Shown here: positions 27,894 through 34,804 of the stretch, in pieces
Numbering within the stretch: the first letter of the stretch is position 1
Layout of the letters: every line of letters starts with the position of its first letter
DNA from: a virus
Length of the DNA stretch: 47,794 bases
Virus record (IMG/VR): IMGVR_UViG_3300008116_000070
Coordinates: 1 to 47,794 of that record
Reading direction: 5' to 3' (one strand)
Translations under genes and position numbers: made by a program
The notes under the pieces: generated by a model
Database searches by the model: none
What the model was told of the DNA's origin: nothing
What the model saw: the letters and a program-made list of their open reading frames with translations, nothing else

Positions 27894-28433
27894 TTACGGA
27901 GCTACGTAAGCGTACTTGACAAGTGCTACTGCATCACCAAGATTCTTAACTGATGCTGCTGCAGGAGTCTGTGTCTTTACAAGACCGTCGTTTAGTGCTG
28001 TTGCACCATCTGCAGTTGTTGTAACTGCGCCCTTAACAAAGCCAGCTGCAACAAGTGCAGTATTAGCTGCAGACTCGCTTAATCCAACAACATTTGGAAC
28101 CGCTGCTTGATCAATTGTGTCTGTATAAGGTGCTTCTGGTGTGTAGTCTGGATAACCATTCCAGTTGTTTAGAGCAACGCTGTGGTTGTTTCCTACAACA
28201 GAGGTTAATCCTGGACTAAGGTTTACAGTGATATCTGTTTTTGTTAGAGCTGGGCTCTGAAATACAGAGTATCCGCTCCAGTCGTTGTTTTGAGCAGCAT
28301 TTGCTGCTACTACAACAGTAGCGCTTCCGTTTCCGGTACGATCATCGTCTGGCTGCATAGGGAAGTTTCCCCATACGAAGTCAACGGCGATATTTCCGGC
28401 GGTAACTTGTGGATAACCGCTATCTCGTGCCAT
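27894..28433 (-). CDS. PASTA-domain protein, probably virion or cell-wall binding
   Basis: 179 aa with no signal peptide. Residues 111-177 form one PASTA domain: 'AVPNVVGLSESAANTALVAAG' (first 20 residues are the diagnostic part), then 'LVKTQTPAAASVKNLGDAVA' and a final strand. In actinobacterial kinases and penicillin-binding proteins PASTA domains bind peptidoglycan fragments. The N-terminal 100 residues are beta-rich and unknown (VDFVWGNFPMQPDDDRTGNG). The gene has its own strong terminator and lies next to the lysis cassette. It could guide a virion to the cell wall or target a lysis protein. Confidence 0.85.
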   Translation of the reverse strand: MARDSGYPQVTAGNIAVDFVWGNFPMQPDDDRTGNGSATVVVAANAAQNNDWSGYSVFQSPALTKTDITVNLSPGLTSVVGNNHSVALNNWNGYPDYTPEAPYTDTIDQAAVPNVVGLSESAANTALVAAGFVKGAVTTTADGATALNDGLVKTQTPAAASVKNLGDAVALVKYAYVAP

Positions 28434-28460
28434 TAAAATTTCCTATTCTCTAGAGAGGTT

Positions 28461-28763
28461 TTAACAATCCCATGCGCGAAGGGATTTGTTAATTCTACTA
28501 TTTGGATCTCTAGCAGTCTTGCTAGACGTATTGCGTTTTTTCATACCCTCCATACGGGCACAGAAGGACTTGCGACGAGCAGCTGACTTCTTAGATTTAG
28601 CTGCTTCAGCCTTCTTTACAGGGGCCTTTAGATTGCCACCAGTCTCTCGATTGTAGGAGGCACGTCCTTTGGCGTTTAGTCCGCCCTCGGGGTTCTTGCC
28701 CTCAGAGCGTGTCCAGGCCGGACTCTTATGGTGCTTCTTCTTTTTCTTAGTAGTCGCGGGCAT
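28461..28763 (-). CDS. Lys-rich conserved phage protein, DUF6321-like
   Basis: 100 aa, highly basic. It contains 'SEGKNPEGGLNAKGRASYNR', 'ETGGNLKAPVKK' and 'RRKSFCARMEGMKK', ending in 'SLRAWDC'. I recognise this as a widespread small phage family (DUF6321 type) often found near structural genes, of unknown role. The high positive charge suggests nucleic acid contact. It overlaps the upstream 54-aa gene by 17 bases. Confidence 0.8.
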   Translation of the reverse strand: MPATTKKKKKHHKSPAWTRSEGKNPEGGLNAKGRASYNRETGGNLKAPVKKAEAAKSKKSAARRKSFCARMEGMKKRNTSSKTARDPNSRINKSLRAWDC

Positions 28764-28911
28764 CTTCTTCTGCCTCCAGATTTTTTTCCTGATACTTTTT
28801 AGCTATGGACTTGCGGCTTGCAGCCATAGATCTACCGGCCTCTTTTATTTCAGAGGTCCAGTCTCTACCGGGTTTCCAGTCATCTGGAATCTGAGGTGGT
28901 TGTGGAATCAT
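28747..28911 (-). CDS. Small protein (54 aa), unknown
   Basis: Starts MIPQPPQIPDDWKPGRDWTS and continues as a charged helix (SRKSIAKKYQEKNLEAEEDA), ending ARDY. The ATG overlaps the stop of the HNH-type gene (ATGA) and the end overlaps the DUF6321-like gene, whose ribosome site (GGAGGCAGAAGAAG) lies inside it. The tight packing supports it being real. No function is recognised. Confidence 0.72.
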   Translation of the reverse strand: MIPQPPQIPDDWKPGRDWTSEIKEAGRSMAASRKSIAKKYQEKNLEAEEDARDY

Positions 28912-29207
28912 TTCTTTTTCTTCTTTCCAGCACGACGTTTGTTTTCTTTTCCAACATTTTTACTGTGAGATAGCGCTCGCAGGTTACCTGAGGAATCGTT
29001 ATCTTTATTGTTGTCTACGTGGTCGACGTCAGTGCCCTTAGGCAACTTTCCGTTACGCTTTTCGTACTCATGGCGTGCGGCATTCTTAGAGGTAGTTCTC
29101 CACTTACCAGAAGAGTCTTTGTAGTGAACAACAACGATCTTACGTCCGCCATTTTGTTTAGAGCCCTTATAGGCTTTACCTTTAGCAACAACTTTTTTCT
29201 CAGCCAT
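28908..29207 (-). CDS. HNH-type nuclease-like protein
   Basis: 99 aa. Residues about 57-90 carry the HNH core: 'LPKGTDVDHVDNNKDNDSSG' then 'NLRALSHSKNVGKEN', with D-H, N-N and N-x-R-x-L spacing as in phage HNH_3-type proteins. The N- and C-termini are very basic (RRAGKKKKK). It may cut DNA during packaging, as HNH proteins near terminases do, or be a free homing-type nuclease. It lies about 7.5 kb from the terminase. It shares a one-base overlap with the 79-aa gene. Confidence 0.82.
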   Translation of the reverse strand: MAEKKVVAKGKAYKGSKQNGGRKIVVVHYKDSSGKWRTTSKNAARHEYEKRNGKLPKGTDVDHVDNNKDNDSSGNLRALSHSKNVGKENKRRAGKKKKK

Positions 29208-29446
29208 TACTTGTGCTTTCTTTCATATTCTGCTTGTTCTTTACGCCTATCTGCATAGCGTTGTGGGTGAACAGTTCCATCTGGGGCAACATGACTGTAC
29301 TTTTTGTCTTTCCAGTAATCAGAGCGATGACTAAAGTCTTGTTTTTTATTTTCAGACTCGATATGAATAACATTACGCTTATTTAAAGGCACATAGTTTA
29401 AAAATTGAGGGGAAATGCCGTGGTTGGGAAGTCCAGGTTTTTTCAT
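29207..29446 (-). CDS. Hypothetical small basic protein
   Basis: 79 aa (MKKPGLPNHGISPQFLNYVP start). It is rich in His, Lys, Arg and Tyr, with 'YWKDKKYSHVAPDGTVHPQR' and a charged C-terminal helix. No Cys pairs and no membrane segment. Its ATG overlaps the stop of the 44-aa gene (TAATG), and it is coupled in turn to the HNH gene. No family is recognised. Confidence 0.68.
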   Translation of the reverse strand: MKKPGLPNHGISPQFLNYVPLNKRNVIHIESENKKQDFSHRSDYWKDKKYSHVAPDGTVHPQRYADRRKEQAEYERKHK

Positions 29447-29580
29447 TATTTATCCTTTTTACGAGGATATGGCTCTAATTTTGATTGAATACGGCCATCT
29501 TTACGTAAACGCACAATCCATCCATCTTTTATCTGAGTTTTATTGAACCCATGATGGGACTTAAACTTACCGGAACTCAT
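29446..29580 (-). CDS. Very small basic protein (44 aa)
   Basis: MSSGKFKSHHGFNKTQIKDG start, then 'WIVRLRKDGRIQSKLEPYPR' and KKDK. It reads like a single beta-hairpin with basic surface. The start lies inside the end of the 33-aa zinc-ribbon gene and the end touches the 79-aa gene, so it fits in a chain of overlapping tiny genes. Confidence 0.65.
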   Translation of the reverse strand: MSSGKFKSHHGFNKTQIKDGWIVRLRKDGRIQSKLEPYPRKKDK

Positions 29581-29668
29581 GTACGCACTCCTTGCACTTT
29601 AATGGTTCTCCGTAGGGTATTCGATTTACTTTTCCGCACTTTGGACAAACAAATTGTACTGAACTCAT
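29567..29668 (-). CDS. Mini zinc-ribbon protein (33 aa)
   Basis: MSSVQFVCPKCGKVNRIPYG then 'EPLKCKECVHEFR'. Two CxxC pairs (CPKC and CKEC) 17 residues apart make a single zinc ribbon and nothing else. The ATG overlaps the stop of the 54-aa gene (ATGA). It is too short for most gene finders but has clear coupling on both sides. Confidence 0.7.
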   Translation of the reverse strand: MSSVQFVCPKCGKVNRIPYGEPLKCKECVHEFR

Positions 29669-29829
29669 ATGCTCCACCAGCCCTGTAAGCTAGCTTTTCC
29701 GCTTGATATCCACTCTCGGTGCAGTTGATGTTGAAATTCCCAGTTAGTAGAGTGAGTTTCTTTGCCACAAAACTCACAAGGATTCTCTTTAACCTCTTGA
29801 TATACGTGTTTGCAGTATGTTTTAGTCAT
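29665..29829 (-). CDS. Small zinc-binding protein (54 aa)
   Basis: MTKTYCKHVYQEVKENPCEF continues CGKETHSTNWEFQHQLHREW. Cys/His residues (C6, C18, C21, H26, and further His) could bind zinc. This frame is preferred over a longer 66-aa frame in the same DNA because it has both stop/start overlaps (TAATG upstream, ATGA downstream) and Cys pairs. Confidence 0.72.
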   Translation of the reverse strand: MTKTYCKHVYQEVKENPCEFCGKETHSTNWEFQHQLHREWISSGKASLQGWWSI

Positions 29830-30080
29830 TAGCAACCACATTTTTTCTTAAATTGACCGCAAGGACGGCATGTAAGACGATCTTCTGAGGACAAAATGCC
29901 CTTATCTTCGATTGTATTCTCAAATTCATGCACCTTTTTATAGCTTCCAAAGCCTTTTCTACCCATTCCGTGATAGGAATTAGCATCTACAACGTCCGGA
30001 TCATTCCAAGGACGTGCAGATTTTGCTGTCCTATCGTGTATGGCGGCAGAAGTGGTGCTTTTATCTCGTCTTTTTCCCAC
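29829..30080 (-). CDS. Small basic protein with C-terminal Cys cluster
   Basis: 83 aa. Starts MGKRRDKSTTSAAIHDRTAK, contains 'SYHGMGRKGFGSYKKVHEFE', and ends in 'DRLTCRPCGQFKKKCGC', with two CxxC/CxC pairs that could bind zinc or a metal cluster. It has a one-base overlap with the next gene. No family is recognised; together with its neighbours it forms a cluster of small zinc-type proteins. Confidence 0.7.
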   Translation of the reverse strand: MGKRRDKSTTSAAIHDRTAKSARPWNDPDVVDANSYHGMGRKGFGSYKKVHEFENTIEDKGILSSEDRLTCRPCGQFKKKCGC

Positions 30081-30089
30081 ACTAGTGCC

Positions 30090-31925
30090 TTAAGTATTCT
30101 GCTCTTTTTCCGCTGCCTTGATCTGAGCGACCTTTCCAGCACGCTCTTCGGCCTTAAGAGACGCTCTACCCTTAGCTTCTTTAGCGTGTGACTTAATAGA
30201 TGACTTAAGAGTGTTAATTCTTGTAGCGTGAGTATCTATTTCTGCGTGCTCATTTACGTTTGCATCAGTCTTAGGCTTAATTCCCTTGTTTAAAACGCCA
30301 AGCATTCCAGAAACAAGTGCTTGTTCTCCCCCAACATGTCTATTGTTTCTAGATAGGTTCTGTGCAAATGTACGAACATGCTTCATGTTCTTCATTGCAT
30401 TCCTCTCACCAAAGACGTGTTTTGCCACAGCATGTAGGGCTTCTTCATGGCTTCCACGAAGAAGTAGGCCCGTAGTCTTATCTGGAGCATTTAGTGGAAC
30501 AATCTCTAGCTTAGGTGCCTTATTTGATGCGTATTGAACCTTAGGATCCGCTTGTTTTGCCATGCGCTTTTCATCGGTTACCGGAGCATTAGCACCAGAT
30601 TTAATACTTACTGGTCCCATACCCTTAATTCTCTCCATCATGCGAGGAGCTCCAAGAGGAACAACACGAGTATATTTCTTATCTAGTGCATTAGGGTCTA
30701 CTATTGTTCTTGTAGTCTCTGGACCAAGTTGAACACCACTAGCAATGATTCTTCCGCCCTTGCCCTTTATGTCTACTTTTTCAGGACGGATTAATGTCTC
30801 TGCCTTTGTAGTTAGGCGTTGCTTCTCTTTCTTTTCTGTTGGAGAATCTCCCAATCCTTCGGCAGCAGTTAATAGAGCCTGCTTTTCTTCATCACGTCTC
30901 ATGTCTACGTTACGTGCAACGGCAAGAGAACGCTTTGCAGTATTCTTAAATTTCTTTTCTTTAGCCTTATTTGTATCTTTAGCTTGCTTTTCGCTTCCAG
31001 CGGCTGCTTTTGTATAGCCCGGAGTTGCCTTATCTGTTTGAGACTTAACAATGTTATAGCGAAGTTTTCTTCCCAACTTACGTTCAGTTGTTGGAGTAAT
31101 GCGAATTCCAGCCTCATTTGGCGCAATGCTTACTTCTCTTTCAACTGGGCGAGTACCTGAAGATACACCAAACTCAGTAAGTCCAAGACTTCTTGGGGTA
31201 ACTCCCGGCCTCTTTCGAGTGCCAGCAGATTTAGGAAGAGCCTTTAATTCACCCTCTATCTGCTTCTGGTTTGCTGCATACCCAACATCTACGGTACGAG
31301 CATCATCAATTTTTCTTTTACGAGCAGACTTCTCTGCTCTACCCTTCATAACATCAAGAGTGCTCTTCTGTCCAGGCTTTAGATCTTGATCCCTCTTTAT
31401 GCCCTTTACGATTGCTTCTTCTTCTTCACGTTGACGTGAACGTCGGCCTTTAGCTGCAGACCTCTTTTGTACGTCGCCAAGCTCTGATTCAACAACTTTA
31501 CGAGAACCAGCAGACATTCCAGGAACAATTCCTAGGCCTTCAGCTCTTTTTGTTAATCTTGCTGCAGCCTTTTCTTTTGCGTCTGTAGGGGTAGGGATAT
31601 TAACTTTAAGTGGGCGTTCAACAGCAACATCAGCAGAACGCTTTTCGGCATCACTAACGCCTCGAATAGCCCCACCAGAGCTTTTCTTTGCGCGAGTTTC
31701 GTTGTACTCATCGATTTGACTGGTGTACTCAGTTGCTTCCTCACCAGTAATCTTCTTACCTTTACGTGCAAGATTAACATCTGCCTTAGTAGGGAGTTTT
31801 TCGACGCCAGCAGTACCTTCTGGGTTACCTTTTGTAACGTACTTTAGTGAGCGACCGTATTCACGGTCCATCTTACGAGCTTTGTCCGTCTTTACTTTTA
31901 GGACACGATTACCTTTGCTTGCCAT
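30090..31925 (-). CDS. Long Lys/Arg-rich protein, possible virion internal or DNA-binding protein
   Basis: 611 aa, very basic and helical throughout, with many Ala/Lys/Arg/Glu segments (KTDKARKMDREYGRSLKYVT near the start, TKAAAGSEKQAKDTNKAKEK in the middle). Long stretches look disordered. The part near residues 490-550 (KTTGLLLRGSHEEALHAVAK, then HVGGEQALVSGMLGVLNKG) is less basic and probably folded. No enzyme motif. Such proteins may sit inside the capsid or condense DNA. Position in the late arm supports a virion role; this is inference. Confidence 0.7.
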   Translation of the reverse strand: MASKGNRVLKVKTDKARKMDREYGRSLKYVTKGNPEGTAGVEKLPTKADVNLARKGKKITGEEATEYTSQIDEYNETRAKKSSGGAIRGVSDAEKRSADVAVERPLKVNIPTPTDAKEKAAARLTKRAEGLGIVPGMSAGSRKVVESELGDVQKRSAAKGRRSRQREEEEAIVKGIKRDQDLKPGQKSTLDVMKGRAEKSARKRKIDDARTVDVGYAANQKQIEGELKALPKSAGTRKRPGVTPRSLGLTEFGVSSGTRPVEREVSIAPNEAGIRITPTTERKLGRKLRYNIVKSQTDKATPGYTKAAAGSEKQAKDTNKAKEKKFKNTAKRSLAVARNVDMRRDEEKQALLTAAEGLGDSPTEKKEKQRLTTKAETLIRPEKVDIKGKGGRIIASGVQLGPETTRTIVDPNALDKKYTRVVPLGAPRMMERIKGMGPVSIKSGANAPVTDEKRMAKQADPKVQYASNKAPKLEIVPLNAPDKTTGLLLRGSHEEALHAVAKHVFGERNAMKNMKHVRTFAQNLSRNNRHVGGEQALVSGMLGVLNKGIKPKTDANVNEHAEIDTHATRINTLKSSIKSHAKEAKGRASLKAEERAGKVAQIKAAEKEQNT

Positions 31926-31928
31926 TGG

Positions 31929-32684
31929 TTACATTCCTACCTTCGGTGGTTTAGGTGGTTTAGGGGTCTTTACTGACCCAGGAGTTTCTGGTTTAGCAAC
32001 TTTGTTGGGTGTTTTTTTAGTCTGCTTTGGTTGCTTAGGTTTTGCAGGAGTACCCTTAACTTCTTGTACTGCAGCCTTCTTACCTAAATTTCTTGCAAAG
32101 GTAGGGCTAATCTCTGCAGCCTGTTCAGCATCAATGTGGCCAGCTTTGTACGCAGCTGTAGTATCTTTTAAAGTACCTGGACGTTCTTTAGGTTCAGAAA
32201 CTTTATTCTTTGTTTTTCCGCCACCTTTTCCACCAGGGGTGTTTGTATTTTTTGTTTGCTTATTCTTCTCTTTTTGTTCTTGCTGTTGTCTAAGAGTGTC
32301 TTGCTTCATCTTTATAAGATCTTGCATGTCTTTAGCATAAGAAGAACCGGTGTCGTGGCTTACTTGACCGACACGGAAAGATTGTGGCATAGGACCTTTT
32401 GGACCATCTGGGTCGTTAGGATTAGTGCGTACATGGTCAATGCCTTCTTTCCAGTGTTCCATGTCTGCACGTTTTCTGAAAATATCTCCAGTAACTTTTG
32501 TAGCTTCTCTGTGAGTATCACGATCAAGATTTAGACTATGTTGATAGTCCATGAATTCTTTTCTTGAGGCTTGGCCCATAAGATTATTTAAAACTGTAAG
32601 AGCTCTGCTGCCAAAACGTGGGCGAGTATTCTCTGCCTGCACAACATTGCCGCCCATACCAGGCTGACCTTTATTCAGATCCAC
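31929..32684 (-). CDS. Lys/Pro-rich protein of unknown function
   Basis: 251 aa. The first 130 residues are helical (SRALTVLNNLMGQASRKEFM; YQHSLNLDRDTHREATKVTG). The second half is a run of Lys, Pro, Thr and Gly (KNKQTKNTNTPGGKGGGKTK, then a PKPPKPPKVGM end) reminiscent of disordered DNA-binding tails of histone H1 type. It is next to the 611-aa basic protein, with 3 bases between, and shares a one-base overlap with the zinc protein upstream. The two may act together. Confidence 0.7.
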   Translation of the reverse strand: MDLNKGQPGMGGNVVQAENTRPRFGSRALTVLNNLMGQASRKEFMDYQHSLNLDRDTHREATKVTGDIFRKRADMEHWKEGIDHVRTNPNDPDGPKGPMPQSFRVGQVSHDTGSSYAKDMQDLIKMKQDTLRQQQEQKEKNKQTKNTNTPGGKGGGKTKNKVSEPKERPGTLKDTTAAYKAGHIDAEQAAEISPTFARNLGKKAAVQEVKGTPAKPKQPKQTKKTPNKVAKPETPGSVKTPKPPKPPKVGM

Positions 32685-32905
32685 TACTCTGATCTCCCAA
32701 CTTGCGTAGACCCCAGTAGGGTCGAAACAGCGCCTTTACCTTTTAGGGCTGTAGCATGCTTATTGTAATGATGTAAACAGAAATATAACTCCCCAAATGG
32801 AAGTAAACAGTGAACCATAGCCCTTGCGGAGCAGGAATCACACTGTTGCGGCAGCCGAGGCGTCTCCACCAGCTGCGGCGCTTCCGGAACCCGGACGTGC
32901 ACCAT
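32684..32905 (-). CDS. DUF7455-like zinc protein
   Basis: 73 aa from the preferred ATG at 32905, which has a GGAAAGG site six bases upstream; a further ATG at 32926 lacks one. The core is 'CDSCSARAMVHCLLPFGELY' followed by 'FCLHHYNKHATALKG'. The CxxC, GELxFC and HH pattern is that of DUF7455, a small zinc-binding family of actinobacteria and their phages, role unknown. The start overlaps the 81-aa gene in another frame by 68 bases. It supports an actinobacterial host. Confidence 0.78.
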   Translation of the reverse strand: MVHVRVPEAPQLVETPRLPQQCDSCSARAMVHCLLPFGELYFCLHHYNKHATALKGKGAVSTLLGSTQVGRSE

Positions 32906-33083
32906 CAGTGTCCTTTCCAAAATCATTTTGGGCGGTTTGATTGGATCCCCCTGGTCCGCCGTATGGGGCGATTAAACCGGTGCCGTACCATAGATAGTAG
33001 TAGGGGAGCACGGGAACAGAAACGCCAGAAACAGTATATGGTTCTCTGCGCTTAACCTTGAATTGGTTATTGTCGTGTTTCAT
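32838..33083 (-). CDS. Hypothetical Gly-rich protein (81 aa)
   Basis: Starts MKHDNNQFKVKRREPYTVSG, has a hydrophobic YYYLWYGTGLIAPYGG segment and ends in a disordered Gly/Ala/Asp tail. The tail is the part overlapped by the zinc protein gene, as expected for a low-constraint region. No Cys or enzyme motif. It lies just downstream of the proteasome-like gene. Function unknown. Confidence 0.6.
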   Translation of the reverse strand: MKHDNNQFKVKRREPYTVSGVSVPVLPYYYLWYGTGLIAPYGGPGGSNQTAQNDFGKDTDGARPGSGSAAAGGDASAAATV

Positions 33084-33130
33084 TGGAGTAATCTTCTCAT
33101 CAAACGCGAGCCTTTTTTGTATATACGCAA

Positions 33131-33697
33131 TTAAGACTTTTGAATGTGTGTGCGGATCTCTCCCCCAGAATACACGTCGTGTCGTATAGCAATTTCAATC
33201 GCCTTTCGGAGGACTTTTTCGGCGGCCTCCGGTGTCTTGACACGTTTATAGTTCATCGCCTCTAACGCTCCCAATGCAATGTCTGCACCGCTACCTGCGT
33301 AGTAGATACCTCGTTCTTCTCTATCCCATGAGTAGTCGCCGTATATTGGATAGATAACGCCCCTTACTGAAATAATAAAATGAGAATCGTGAGCTGCGGC
33401 ATCGCCATCTTCTTTCATATCATAACCAGACTCAATGAATGCTTTACGCATCGCTGGGATAAAAGTTTTAGTCATAAAGATATCTAGATCTTGACTACTA
33501 CGTGGCTTAGGTGGAGTCCAACCAAATTGCAGGATATTAGATCCGCGGGATGCACCAGCGCCTGCAATAAGTACACCTTTGTTCTCTACGATCTTATGTG
33601 TTGCCATTTCAGTTAATCTGCCGTTTTCATCTGATGCTCTTGAATCACATCCAATGACAGACCAACCCTTGCCTTGTATGGCGATAAGTGTTGTCAT
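33131..33697 (-). CDS. Proteasome beta / HslV-like Ntn hydrolase
   Basis: 188 aa. The start 'MTTLIAIQGKGWSVIGCDSR' has Thr2 as the probable nucleophile after loss of Met, Asp18 (Asp17 of the mature chain) and Lys35 in 'MATHKIVENKG', close to the catalytic Lys of the family. 'YYAGSGADIALGALEAM' (133-148) is the usual Gly-Ser-Gly-x-Asp loop. No propeptide is present, like HslV. Such proteins form ring-shaped peptidases. Its partner ATPase is not visible nearby, although a MoxR-type AAA+ protein is encoded in the other arm. It stands beside Hsp20 and could take part in protein turnover or virion maturation. Confidence 0.88.
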   Translation of the reverse strand: MTTLIAIQGKGWSVIGCDSRASDENGRLTEMATHKIVENKGVLIAGAGASRGSNILQFGWTPPKPRSSQDLDIFMTKTFIPAMRKAFIESGYDMKEDGDAAAHDSHFIISVRGVIYPIYGDYSWDREERGIYYAGSGADIALGALEAMNYKRVKTPEAAEKVLRKAIEIAIRHDVYSGGEIRTHIQKS

Positions 33698-33722
33698 AAC
33701 AGCTCCTCTCTAAGCTGTGAGG

Positions 33723-33797
33723 GGATCCTCCCCTGTAGCAAGAGAGGTAGGCAGCTAGACAGAGGAGGATCCTTAAAGGCAGTGAAAGGCGACTGCC
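33723..33797. repeat. Two hairpins between Hsp20 and the proteasome-like gene
   Basis: First an inverted repeat GGATCCTCC (33723-33731) with GGAGGATCC (33764-33772), spanning 32 bases. Second, a 6-bp hairpin GGCAGT/ACTGCC (33778-33783 and 33792-33797) which on the minus strand is followed by TTTAAGG. The latter could be a weak terminator after Hsp20. The former lies in the leader of the proteasome-like gene and includes a GGAGG sequence that may be masked. Confidence 0.5.
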
Positions 33798-33810
33798 ACC
33801 GGTAACTATA

Positions 33811-34248
33811 TCAGATGATCTCTATAGTCTTAGGCTTTTTAGCCTCCGGTAGTTCACGAATTAGAGAGATTGTCAATACACCATCAGTTAGGGCCGCTTT
33901 TGCGATCTCGACGTACTCAGCTAGGACAAAGGTCTGTCTGAAGCTACGAGTACCGATCCCTTTGTGTAGGTAATCTCGATCTGTCGCTTCCGCCTTCTCA
34001 CCCTCGACTGTGAGTACAGAGTCTTGGACCTCAATAGAGATTTCATCCTTTGTGAATCCCGCAACCGCCATTTCGACGACATAGCTATCTTCGTCGTTCT
34101 TGATGATGTTGTATGGAGGATAGCCACTGCCTCGACCTACAGAAGAGTGGATTTTTTCGATAGTGTCTAATTGACGATCAAAGCCGACCATCCATGGCCA
34201 GGCTGTAAAGGGAATTGAATTTTGGGTTTGACCCATAAATGCCATCAT
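33811..34248 (-). CDS. Hsp20 / alpha-crystallin small heat-shock protein
   Basis: 145 aa. The alpha-crystallin domain is clear: 'YPPYNIIKNDEDSYVVEMAV' start, 'AGFTKDEISIEVQDSVLTVE' and 'GEKAE', then 'GTRSFRQTFVLAEYVEIAKA' and 'ALTDGVLTISL', ending in an I-x-I-type tail (TIEII). An AAGGAG site six bases before the ATG supports this start. Small Hsp20 proteins hold unfolded proteins and occur in many cyanophages and other phages. It is the first minus-strand gene next to the bidirectional control region and 113 bases from the proteasome-like gene. Confidence 0.92.
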   Translation of the reverse strand: MMAFMGQTQNSIPFTAWPWMVGFDRQLDTIEKIHSSVGRGSGYPPYNIIKNDEDSYVVEMAVAGFTKDEISIEVQDSVLTVEGEKAEATDRDYLHKGIGTRSFRQTFVLAEYVEIAKAALTDGVLTISLIRELPEAKKPKTIEII

Positions 34249-34395
34249 GATTAACTCCTTTAGTTAAGCAAGTTATTTGTAGCTCCCGCGAATTCGGCAA
34301 GCTAACAAATTGTAACAAAGATCTTAGATAAATCATTCCCCAGGCCACTGCCTAGGCAACTAAGGTCTTAGTCGTCTGTCAAACCTGGCGATTCT

Positions 34396-34467
34396 AGACA
34401 AAAGGGACAAATAACCCATAGGGGGCATAACGGACAATAGGGACGATACGGACATAACGGACAGTAT
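34396..34467. repeat. Tandem 9-bp repeat array (iteron-like) between the two arms
   Basis: Eight units in exact 9-bp phase. The clear ones begin at 34396, 34405, 34432, 34441, 34450 and 34459 (for example GGACAATAG, GGACGATAC, GGACATAAC, GGACAGTAT); the units at 34414 and 34423 are more degenerate. Consensus is about GGACAnnAn. No gene covers it. It lies in the 556-base gap (34249-34804) between the divergent arms, where an origin or a cluster of sites for a phage regulator would be expected. The stretch 34249-34395 shows nothing else clear beyond an A/T-rich leader for Hsp20. Confidence 0.7.
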
Positions 34468-34518
34468 GACGGCGGGGAGATAATCTAAGTGGCAAGCGGT
34501 TGATGAAATAGCCCGCAA

Positions 34519-34774
34519 GCGACCAGCGTGGCGGAGCCATGCCCTAATCCTTCAACACTTCGGATTTGGTCGGTCGCTACCCTAGGAGCACTCGGTCGGT
34601 TAGACCACCGCTCTCTAATGGGTTGCCAACCCTGCCTTTCATAGCGTAGGTCTGGTGACGATACCCTCGCCGCAACAAACATTGCTGCTGGGTGTCCGTG
34701 TGTCCAAGACTACCTTGGCTGCCATTCTTCTATGGTGTTCGATTCCACGCTACGCACGGGGGAACGCCGTTCCC
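34519..34774 (+). ncRNA. Hairpin-dense, GC-rich intergenic segment, candidate structured RNA
   Basis: No good gene is seen here. Helices read on the plus strand: GCGACC (34519-34524) with GGTCGC (34572-34577), enclosing TGGC/GCCA (34529-34539) and a CCTAATCC/GGATTTGG stem with one mismatch (34543-34569). GAGC (34586-34589) pairs with GCTC (34610-34613) around GGTC/GACC. GGGTT/AACCC follows (34620-34632), and GGGAAC/GTTCCC (34760-34774) lies just before the AGGAGG site of the next gene. It could be an untranslated leader of the plus-strand arm or a separate RNA. Confidence 0.4.
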
Positions 34775-34804
34775 TTCATGGTCAATGGAAAGGAGGTGAT
34801 ATAT

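Noticed and set aside
29577-29777. 66-aa minus-strand frame
   Set aside because: Two other short frames in the same DNA (29665-29829 and 29567-29668) have Cys pairs and exact stop/start overlaps with their neighbours, while this frame has neither.
32906-32926. Longer start for the DUF7455-like gene
   Set aside because: The ATG at 32926 has no ribosome site, while that at 32905 has GGAAAGG six bases upstream.
34586-34632. tRNA-like piece in the control region
   Set aside because: It resembles a D-arm (GGTCGGTTAGACC), but no anticodon stem or acceptor can be built around it.
34485-34682. 65-aa minus-strand frame in the control region
   Set aside because: No ribosome site, and it lies over the hairpin-rich segment; probably chance.
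34655-34804. Upstream extension of the 192-aa gene
   Set aside because: The frame is open, but the AGGAGG site is placed for the ATG at 34805 and the upstream DNA is full of hairpins.
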